Positions 14,482-20,665 of a stretch of 20,665 nt of DNA are shown here, piece after piece. The DNA lies in contig JAKPOE010000248.1 of the NCBI GenBank assembly GCA_029548025.1, positions 1-20,665 of the forward strand. Reading direction: 5' to 3'. A program made the position numbers and the translations under genes. Source of the DNA: Spirochaetota bacterium (lineage in GTDB: Bacteria > Spirochaetota > UBA4802 > UB4802). Positions within the stretch are counted from its first letter, which is position 1. Each line of letters begins with the position of its first letter. The notes below the pieces were generated by a model, which searched no databases, had not been told where the DNA came from, and saw nothing but the letters and a program-made list of their open reading frames with translations.

Positions 14482-14686
14482 AATCGTTAATCTTATGACT
14501 AACGCGGGCTATTCTAACTTTCAATTTAAACAAACACTTTTTGATGATGAAAATCCCTTTAGAATTGAAGATGGTTATACAGGCGGCAGTTTTGTTGTTA
14601 TAAAGGTTTTAAATGAGACAAATATATTACATTGTATTCAAAATCAATATTACCATAACATGTCCTTAAAAAAGCCGTTGTTATAA
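14423..14686 (+). pseudogene. C-terminal remnant of a SAM-dependent methyltransferase
   Basis: The 87-codon frame, overlapping the end of the previous gene, contains FKDATFFSTSEIVNLMTNAG, FQFKQTLFDD and GYTGGSFVVIKVLN. This order (FFS-x-E, aG[FY], QTLF, then GxGSFVVI) is the typical end of a class I methyltransferase group of about 200 residues. The SAM-binding first half with its glycine-rich motif is missing. The ATG at 14423 has no ribosome-binding site and is inside the upstream gene. The overlap suggests a deletion that fused the end of the upstream gene with the last third of this one. The tail after KVLN (ETNILHCIQNQYYHNMSLKK) looks unrelated to the family. Confidence 0.65.
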
Positions 14687-14861
14687 AAACAATAAATTGT
14701 TTTAAAAATATGTATATCTAATATAAATATTTAAACATCCAATATAACAACAAAACTTTTGGAATCAAAAAAAATATATTTGACGAACATAACAGCGTTA
14801 TTTGAATGTCCCCAATTTAATGTTTCCATTACATGACAATACATGACAAACGGAGGTTGTT

Positions 14862-15920
14862 ATGAGTGATATCTACTCTGCACTGCAAAAACGTCTTGAT
14901 ATGTACTCGCTTGGATTTCCCGAAACTCAATCAAAGATAGAAATTACTATATTAAAAAAGCTTTTTTCTGAAGACGATGCAAAACTTTTCATGGAACTAT
15001 CGCCCATGCTTGAACCTGCTGAAAGCATAGCTGCACGTATGGCAAAACCTGTACAGGAAATACAAAACCATTTAGAGGACATGGTCAAGCGGGGGCTTCT
15101 TTTTAAAAAAACAAAGGATGGAGTTGCAAAATATGGCGCTATCCCCTTTATACACGGCATCTTTGAATTTCAGGTAAAGCGATTACCCAAAGACCTTGCC
15201 GAATTACTGGAACAATACTATGATGATGGACTTGCAAAAGCAATTGCAACAAATGCCAATATGTTTTTGCATCCGATTCCGGTAAATGAATCCATAGAAT
15301 CAAAAAGCACTGTTGCACCCTTTGAAGATGCTGTTGCAATCATACAGCAAGCTAATGGTATAGCGGTTGCTGATTGTATATGTCGTAAAGAAAAAAAGAC
15401 CCTCGGGAAAGGATGCGACAAACCCATGGAAACATGCCTTATGTTTGGTTCAATGGCTGAATACTATATTGAAAATAATCTGGGACGAAAGATAAGTGCC
15501 GATGAGGCGATAGCTATCGTAAAAAATGCACAAAAACAGGGCATGGTAACTCAGCCAGGCACTGCACAAAACCCTGCAGGTATGTGCAGTTGCTGTGGCG
15601 ATTGCTGTGCGGTGTTATTATCTATAAAGCGATTTCCTAAACCTGCCGAGATGGTGTTTTCAAACTATTTTGCAGAAGTAAATGACAACTGTACATCATG
15701 CGGAAGTTGTGCTGATATATGTCAGATGGATGCAATTGAAATGAACGATTTTGCATACGTTAATAAGGATAGATGTATTGGATGCGGATTATGCGTTTCA
15801 GAGTGCCCTGCTGATGCCATACACCTTGTATTAAAAGACAACAAACGAATACCACCAAAAACAAGTGGTGAGCAGATGATGCAAATGGCAAAGCAACGCG
15901 GCATTTTACCTGATGGATAA
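14862..15920 (+). CDS. 2x[4Fe-4S] ferredoxin-type protein with helix-turn-helix-like N-terminus and extra cysteine clusters
   Basis: The product is 352 residues. Residues 25-100 look like a winged-helix region (ILKKLFSEDDAKLFMEL, then AARMAKPVQEIQNHLEDMVKRGLLF, quoted in part). A middle domain has C172, C174, C185 and C192 (DCICRKEK, GCDKPMETC). A dense cluster follows: C242, C244, C245, C248 and C249 (MCSCCGDCC). Then come two classic ferredoxin motifs, C277/280/283/287 and C305/308/311/315. Proteins of this build are common in anaerobes near reductive-metabolism genes; the exact role is unsettled, with electron transfer or redox sensing both possible. The start is firm: GGAGG six bases before the ATG. 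No membrane segment is seen, so it is cytoplasmic. Confidence 0.85.
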   Translation: MSDIYSALQKRLDMYSLGFPETQSKIEITILKKLFSEDDAKLFMELSPMLEPAESIAARMAKPVQEIQNHLEDMVKRGLLFKKTKDGVAKYGAIPFIHGIFEFQVKRLPKDLAELLEQYYDDGLAKAIATNANMFLHPIPVNESIESKSTVAPFEDAVAIIQQANGIAVADCICRKEKKTLGKGCDKPMETCLMFGSMAEYYIENNLGRKISADEAIAIVKNAQKQGMVTQPGTAQNPAGMCSCCGDCCAVLLSIKRFPKPAEMVFSNYFAEVNDNCTSCGSCADICQMDAIEMNDFAYVNKDRCIGCGLCVSECPADAIHLVLKDNKRIPPKTSGEQMMQMAKQRGILPDG

Positions 15921-15973
15921 GCTAAAGTATTATTTTTTTGAAATTAGTATCACCCTGTAGTATAGTTAATAGC

Positions 15974-16246
15974 ATGAAAATGAAAATTTCAAGCTATCCA
16001 TTTATTCTTTTTATTACTCTTTTGTTATCATACAGCAGCTTTGCCAGTACTGTCCATTTTCATACCTCCGCTCATCATAATTGCCCGGTTTGCATATACC
16101 AGCAGGTTGATTCATTTGACGCCATTGATCAAACAGCATTTGAGTATCTTTCAGTATATACTAATGTACATTGTATCATCAAAAACTTCCCCATTTTATT
16201 GATTGCCAATCCTGTAGCCTCCCGCTCCCCTCCTGTCAATGGTTAA
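15974..16246 (+). CDS. small secreted His/Cys-motif protein, possible metal binder
   Basis: The frame opens with TTG at 15938, but the ATG at 15974 begins a clear signal peptide: MKMKISSYPFILFITLLLSY, then SSFAS as cleavage region. The mature part of about 65 residues starts with HFHTSAHHNCPVC, that is H-x-H-x4-HH-x-CPVC, a likely metal-binding cluster of the kind seen in small exported proteins next to metal transporters. The remainder is hydrophobic and proline-poor to the SRSPPVNG end. No good ribosome-binding site precedes the start. A ZnuB-type permease remnant follows 25 bases later, which supports a zinc or similar metal link. Length is 90 residues. Confidence 0.55.
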   Translation: MKMKISSYPFILFITLLLSYSSFASTVHFHTSAHHNCPVCIYQQVDSFDAIDQTAFEYLSVYTNVHCIIKNFPILLIANPVASRSPPVNG

Positions 16247-16271
16247 TATATAACCATTATCACAAATCTAA

Positions 16272-16586
16272 ACTAAAAATTTCGTGTATAGGGGTGTTGC
16301 TACAAAATTTCGCGATCTCCTTTTTTTTACATTATTTGCCATTACAGTAACCAGCTCTGTTAAATTGGCCGGAGTGCTGGTAGTATTTGCATTGCTTCTT
16401 TCACCTGTAATGATTGCATTATCATTGAAACTAAGGCATATTCTTATTACTGCATGGATTGCTGGCATAGTCATTAACCTGATTTCCATAGGTATTTCGT
16501 ATATACTGGATTTACCAACGGGTTATACGCTGGTTGCAGTCAATACGCTTGCTGCTCTCATAATCAGTGTATTAAAAACGACATAG
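16272..16586 (+). pseudogene. C-terminal remnant of an ABC-3 family (ZnuB-type) metal permease
   Basis: The frame begins after a TAA at 16269 and has only a GTG (16284) as possible start, with no ribosome-binding site. The roughly 100 residues contain VATKFRDLLFFTLFAITVTSSVKLAGVLVVFALLLSPVMIA in segments: RDLLFFTLFAITVTSSVKL, AGVLVVFALLLSPVMIAL, then IAGIVINLISIGISYILDLPTGYTLVAVNT by parts (ISIGISYILDLPTGYTLV). This is the end of zinc/manganese ABC permeases, with the SY-LDLPTG motif and three hydrophobic helices. A full permease has about 270 residues with further helices upstream, which are absent. No ATPase or binding-protein partner genes are in the window. The piece is a remnant of a lost zinc uptake system. 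Confidence 0.8.
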
Positions 16587-16607
16587 AATTAATTGATTCT
16601 ATAAACA

Positions 16608-16638
16608 ATGTAACAGGCATGCATTCATGCCATTACAT
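16608..16638. repeat. long imperfect hairpin upstream of the AAA ATPase gene
   Basis: ATGTAA-CA-GGCATG, loop CATT, CATGCC-A-TTACAT: 12 paired bases with a small asymmetric bulge. No T run follows in either direction, so it is not a normal terminator. It ends ten bases before the -35 of the promoter at 16648-16676. Confidence 0.6.
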
Positions 16639-16647
16639 GAAAAATAC

Positions 16648-16687
16648 TTGACAATTTTATTCAATATTATTACATTTCTAATGTAAT
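16648..16687 (+). promoter_or_regulatory. promoter of the AAA/DUF4143 gene with overlapping operator-like inverted repeat
   Basis: TTGACA (16648-16653), a 17-base spacer and TACATT (16671-16676). A perfect inverted repeat ATTACATT-TCT-AATGTAAT (16669-16687) covers the -10 and the expected start point, the position of a repressor site. The word ATTACAT also occurs in the hairpin just upstream (16632-16638). Confidence 0.6.
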
Positions 16688-16723
16688 ATATACTATCAAA
16701 TATAACATTTCAAATATATATCA

Positions 16724-18031
16724 ATGGAAAAAACTAAACTACATGAATTATTACTGGAAAATAAAAAGAGGTTTTTCTCTAAAATTGACATAGGTGAATA
16801 CATCCCCCGCGAAATTCAATATACAGTTGCTCCTCTTTTGAATACCAAAGAAATACTTTTTATAACGGGTATACGCAGGTCTGGGAAATCAACATTGCTA
16901 TTACTTCTAGCTAAAGATTTAATGAAACAATATAATGTACCAATACATAATTTGTTCTATTTTAATTTTGAAGATGAACGATGTGTTGATTTTACTCTAT
17001 CAGATTTTTCAGTATTATATGAATTATATTTAGAACTGGAAAACCCTATCGGCAAAAAGTATTTTTTTATTGATGAAATTCAAAGTATTCCTGGCTGGGA
17101 ACGATGGGTTAACCGAATGTATGAAAATGAAGATTGTAAATTTTTTATAACTGGTTCAAATACTTCACTTTTATCATCCGATATTTCTACAACATTGACG
17201 GGAAGAAATATACAAATAGTAAATTACCCTTTTTCCTTCAAAGAATTCCTGAAATGTAAAAATGTACATATTAACGATAATGATGTATATATAACAGAAA
17301 CCCGCGCTACTATCAAGCATCTGCTCCACGAATATATGCAAATTGGAGGTTTTCCTGAGGCTGCTAAAACAGGTAGCACCATACTATTAGAAAATTATTT
17401 CAGAGATATACTATACAGTGATATTATTGCCAGACATAAAATTAGAAATAGTAAAGAAATAAGGGAACTTGCACTTTATTGTATATCAAACATTGCTACC
17501 ATTCAGAGTTTTAATGCCATAAAAAAGTTTTTAAAAATTAAAAGCATAACTTCAGTTAAGAAATATTTACAATATTTTGAAGATGTGTATTTATTTTATT
17601 TCATTAATCTTTTTGATTACTCAGTAAAAAGGCAAATATATAATCCATCAAAGCTCTATATCGCAGATATAGGATTATATAATGCTATTGGCTTTAAATA
17701 TTCACAAAATATTGGTCATAGTATTGAAAATATTCTTTTCAATCATCTCATACGTGGTTATAAAGATATCTTTTACTGGAAATCAAAAAATGGATTAGAA
17801 GTTGATTATATAATACGACAGGGGTATACTATTACTGATTCAATTCAGGTAACTGCCACCATAGAAAATCCTGTTGTAAAAGATAGAGAAATTCGTGCAC
17901 TGCTATCTGCAAAAAAAGAACTTAATCCACACAATTTAATCATTATAACTATGGATGATGAACAAACCTGCACTATAGACAACACGACCATTTCTGTTAT
18001 TCCACTATGGAAATGGTTATTGTTTCACTAA
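16724..18031 (+). CDS. AAA-type ATPase with C-terminal DUF4143 domain
   Basis: The product is 435 residues. The N-terminal P-loop domain (AAA_14 type) has Walker A GIRRSGKST (49-57), Walker B YFFIDEIQSIPGWERWVN start at 113, with D117 and E118, sensor-like TGSN (143-146) and TGR (159-161). The DUF4143 part (about 200-435) includes LYIADIGLYNA and, at 352-361, WKSKNGLEVDY, which resembles the D/E-VD-…-Q core of the PD-(D/E)XK fold and is followed by IQVT. These ATPases are frequent, mobile and of unknown role in bacteria and archaea. No Shine-Dalgarno sequence precedes the ATG, yet the promoter is good and carries an operator-like repeat. It is convergent with the activase gene, with nine bases between stops and no terminator. 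Confidence 0.88.
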   Translation: MEKTKLHELLLENKKRFFSKIDIGEYIPREIQYTVAPLLNTKEILFITGIRRSGKSTLLLLLAKDLMKQYNVPIHNLFYFNFEDERCVDFTLSDFSVLYELYLELENPIGKKYFFIDEIQSIPGWERWVNRMYENEDCKFFITGSNTSLLSSDISTTLTGRNIQIVNYPFSFKEFLKCKNVHINDNDVYITETRATIKHLLHEYMQIGGFPEAAKTGSTILLENYFRDILYSDIIARHKIRNSKEIRELALYCISNIATIQSFNAIKKFLKIKSITSVKKYLQYFEDVYLFYFINLFDYSVKRQIYNPSKLYIADIGLYNAIGFKYSQNIGHSIENILFNHLIRGYKDIFYWKSKNGLEVDYIIRQGYTITDSIQVTATIENPVVKDREIRALLSAKKELNPHNLIIITMDDEQTCTIDNTTISVIPLWKWLLFH

Positions 18032-18040
18032 TACGTTTAT

Positions 18041-20665
18041 CTAAGACAGCTTTTGCTTCATTTCTTGCTGTGGTGTTTTATTCCGTAATAACGTTAAATA
18101 CGGAACCACAACATCATTTTTAAAACTTTCGGTACCGTCGTAAGTAATACTGACGATGGGAACTCCGGTAACTTCATAAATACGTTTTGCCATTGCTTCA
18201 GTAACCAGCGCCGGGCAGCAAAATGCCGGGCTTGTTTGCACAAACAGTGAGATATCAGGATAGTGATGCAATAATGCAAATATCTTTATTAAATTGTCAA
18301 ATGATTCGCCGGTATGATACATGGTTACGCCAAACTGCTGCAGCACCTTCTCAAAATTTACAGTATACACCGGCTCGGGCTCATTTAACAGCTTTTGGAA
18401 ATATGAGTAATACTTTTGCTCTATAAGCTCAACTGTTGCAAGCAACGTTTTACCAGTTACTATCTCCCCATATTTCCCTTCCCTGAACCATTTTTTAAAA
18501 TAGGGGTTGGCTATCATCTTTGCATAATAGTTATAGGGAGTGGTTATTACCTCGCCGCCATGCTGTTCTATAAATTGTATAAGGTTTTGATTCATAACAT
18601 CATTATCACGAACATAGAGATCGCCAAATAGCGCAACTTTTGGTTTGTTCGTTTTTTTAATTTTAATGGCATTAAAACGAGCAACCATACCCGACAGAGC
18701 ATCAGTCCACTCCGCCCTATCCATGAATGCTTTTTCAAAATCGTGCATAGTTTGTTCAATGGCATAATTGGTAGCACCCTGTATAACTTCATACGGACGG
18801 TACCTGCATCCTGCACGGCGGAGCAACCCGCTGAACATAAATGCAAAGTATGTGTATAGTGCTGCCTTAATGGAAACCTCTTTAAATGAGATATCGCCCA
18901 CAAATACTTTTACTTTTTCAAATCCCTTACCATAGCTGTCAAAGATACTCTTGATGTAATAAGGGTACATACGGATATTACATGAAATTTCTGAATCCAT
19001 CATCCACAAGATAGTGTTTGCAGTATTAAGTTTATTTTTTTGAATATAATCAATGCACTCAAATGCTATGATGGTTAACGGTAAACACTGTCCTGTATTG
19101 GTACGCGTTCCCTTTGCTATTGTGGCTTCATCTTCAAACAGTATGTGTGTGTCAATCCCTTCACGCATAAGATTTGCTTTCAGCAATCGGGATGCCATTG
19201 TATCCCAGTTTGGCAACAGTACCGTTTTACCTTTGAGTGTTTCACGGGTAACTGAAGGAACTACCGGAATAGCAGTTGTTTTTACCAGCCTTTTCGTATA
19301 ATGATTTTTAAATGACCTTACAGCAGCTTCAATGCGCGTTTCATATCCCACCGTTGAATCATGCTCATCAAGCTGCAATATAAGATACGGTTTGCCCGCC
19401 TCATCAAGAATGCGCTTGAAGTACTCCATAACAAATGAGTCGGGGGCGCATTTAAATGATGTCAACAATACTGGATATAATCCATCAGATTTTGCTATGC
19501 CATGAGCTATCTGCAAAATCCTGGCAGCATAGTGCCAGTGGAATGCTTTGAGCAGTTCATCAATTGTCTGGCTATCGTCATCGTTATACTGTATCATATC
19601 CTGATAGAGGACAGGAATGCCTGAATTAACAAACAATGATGGTATATTCTTATTCATGGAATCAGGAATAACATTATATGGCCTGCCAAGCAATACCACT
19701 GCAATGTCTTTTCTGGTTTCAACGGCATGCTTTCCACTTATCATCAATTTTTTCTGATTTTCTTTATGGGTATTCTGTGCCTGTTCAAATGCCATCACAA
19801 CTTCAATATAGTTGGCATTGATTCCCATCTGTTTGCAGGCTTTGTGTAACAATCGTCTGCTGTTCAATGGTTGTATTTCATAGTTAAGTATAGGCATGAT
19901 AACTTTATTGCTAACTGAAGGTATTAACGAGGTCAATGATGGCGCAAACTGTGTATAGTAGCAGTACTGCCTCCTGGAGTGGGGAGGAGCATCCCTTTCT
20001 AAATAAAAAGGCGTAAATATATAGTTGCATCTATCTGCCAGATATGTCACATGTCCATGGAATGCCGCAATTGGCGCACAAAATTCAGCCTGCGCAATCC
20101 TTTTGCCGATAGTTACTGGATCATTACATCCACTGCTGGTAATAACCGTAACATTCAACCGTTTAAAAAAATCTATCCATAAATCCATTTCATCAACAAG
20201 GTGCAATGCATAAGGAATACCCACCTGTGCATTACCTTCATTTGAAGGTAATGTAATAATTTTATTGCGTTCCTTGCTGAAATCAAAGATGCCCTTTGCT
20301 TTGCTGACATACTTTTTGTAATGATAATCGCGACCGCATAAAAATCCATACGCAACAACCTCGCCATCAACATCGGCAACTTTTAGCTTGCAATGGTTGG
20401 TACACAGATTACAAATTTCACTTTTAACCGGAATTGATTTTTTATAAAGTCCTATACCTCTAAAGCTTGTTTGTGCAATCTGCGATTCCATTACTTCTAA
20501 TGCACAACCCAACGCACCGGTCAGATGACAGTACTGTGATACATGCAAAGGCTTTTGCAGCTTTTGTTCAAAAGCAGCAACCAATGCTTTATTTTTTGCA
20601 GTTGCTCCCTGAAAGCAGATAACATTACCAATCTTAGCCTCGCCCGAAACCTTAGAAAAGTAATT
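18041..20665 (-). CDS. 2-hydroxyacyl-CoA dehydratase activase, large fused form (5' end outside the window)
   Basis: The frame is open to the right edge with no start: the first visible residues NYFSKVSGEAKIGNVICFQG are internal. CFQGATAKNKALVAAFEQ and YCHLTGALGCALE are the end of a BcrAD/BadFG/HgdC-type ATPase domain. Next comes CNLCTNHCKLKV (three cysteines) with FLCGRDYHYKK, then the DUF2229-like region (VGIPYALHLVDEMDLWIDFF, with AEFCAPIAAFHGHVTYL) and further dehydratase-like domains with CFKCAPD-like SFKCAPDSF and SPAFCCPALVTE near the end. Full relatives have about 1400 residues; 874 are visible here. The activase uses ATP to inject one electron into a [4Fe-4S] dehydratase in amino-acid or aromatic-acid fermentation. 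No dehydratase gene is in view, and the fused stand-alone form's partner is generally not established. The ATG at 20584 is not the start. Confidence 0.9.
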   Translation of the reverse strand, partial: NYFSKVSGEAKIGNVICFQGATAKNKALVAAFEQKLQKPLHVSQYCHLTGALGCALEVMESQIAQTSFRGIGLYKKSIPVKSEICNLCTNHCKLKVADVDGEVVAYGFLCGRDYHYKKYVSKAKGIFDFSKERNKIITLPSNEGNAQVGIPYALHLVDEMDLWIDFFKRLNVTVITSSGCNDPVTIGKRIAQAEFCAPIAAFHGHVTYLADRCNYIFTPFYLERDAPPHSRRQYCYYTQFAPSLTSLIPSVSNKVIMPILNYEIQPLNSRRLLHKACKQMGINANYIEVVMAFEQAQNTHKENQKKLMISGKHAVETRKDIAVVLLGRPYNVIPDSMNKNIPSLFVNSGIPVLYQDMIQYNDDDSQTIDELLKAFHWHYAARILQIAHGIAKSDGLYPVLLTSFKCAPDSFVMEYFKRILDEAGKPYLILQLDEHDSTVGYETRIEAAVRSFKNHYTKRLVKTTAIPVVPSVTRETLKGKTVLLPNWDTMASRLLKANLMREGIDTHILFEDEATIAKGTRTNTGQCLPLTIIAFECIDYIQKNKLNTANTILWMMDSEISCNIRMYPYYIKSIFDSYGKGFEKVKVFVGDISFKEVSIKAALYTYFAFMFSGLLRRAGCRYRPYEVIQGATNYAIEQTMHDFEKAFMDRAEWTDALSGMVARFNAIKIKKTNKPKVALFGDLYVRDNDVMNQNLIQFIEQHGGEVITTPYNYYAKMIANPYFKKWFREGKYGEIVTGKTLLATVELIEQKYYSYFQKLLNEPEPVYTVNFEKVLQQFGVTMYHTGESFDNLIKIFALLHHYPDISLFVQTSPAFCCPALVTEAMAKRIYEVTGVPIVSITYDGTESFKNDVVVPYLTLLRNKTPQQEMKQKLS

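Noticed and set aside
14780..14810. TTGACG upstream of the ferredoxin gene as a promoter
   Set aside because: No acceptable -10 at 15-19 bases; only the ribosome-binding site further on is certain.
16608..16638. Hairpin as terminator of the permease remnant
   Set aside because: No T run follows on either strand; a role as operator or RNA element is as likely.

Overview
The window is AT-rich chromosomal DNA from a bacterium that appears to live anaerobically. The evidence is a large 2-hydroxyacyl-CoA dehydratase activase, a ferredoxin-type protein with many cysteines, a NifX-like protein next to an Mrp ATPase, and a CoA-disulfide-reductase/rhodanese fusion. A putative lipoprotein suggests a Gram-negative type envelope. 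The style of the lipoprotein and the gene content make me lean towards Spirochaetota, but no marker here settles the phylum. No insertion sequence, phage module, integrase or CRISPR array was found.

Left part (1-7346), mostly minus strand. A partial gene runs off the left edge. Next are a small lysine-rich coiled-coil protein with a clear hairpin terminator and, on the plus strand, the GTPase der (true start probably GTG at 878). The leftward block then reads, in transcription order: a 59-residue zinc-ribbon gene, ndk-adk, tRNA-Ser(CGA), a decayed coiled-coil membrane-protein gene, tRNA-Ser(GGA), dnaX-ybaB-recR. The dnaX gene is split at a run of 11 A: the zero frame stops soon after it (gamma-like), and the tau C-terminal domain lies in another frame.

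Middle (7347-10639). The region 7347-7930 has no intact gene but is dense in regulatory structure: a strong promoter for the zinc-ribbon gene, a second leftward promoter with a Fur-box-like sequence in its spacer and a 15-bp-arm palindrome over its -10, and two smaller inverted repeats. Beside it is a radical SAM gene cut off after its second motif. An intact class IV aminotransferase and a probable lipoprotein follow on the plus strand.

Right-centre (10640-15920), plus strand. A C-terminal remnant of a MinD-type P-loop ATPase precedes an operon of CoA-disulfide reductase/rhodanese, Mrp-type Fe-S carrier, NifX-like protein and an unrecognised small protein. Together these suggest sulfane-sulfur handling and Fe-S or metal-cofactor work. 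The unknown gene runs into a methyltransferase C-terminal remnant. A winged-helix-like, cysteine-rich 2x[4Fe-4S] protein follows.

Right end (15921-20665). A small secreted His/Cys protein stands before the last third of a ZnuB-type zinc permease. Then come an AAA/DUF4143 ATPase with an inverted repeat over its promoter and, convergently, the large dehydratase activase running off the right edge.

Two themes stand out: the dnaX homopolymer frame break, and at least five decayed genes scattered between intact housekeeping genes, several with their neighbours or control sites left behind.
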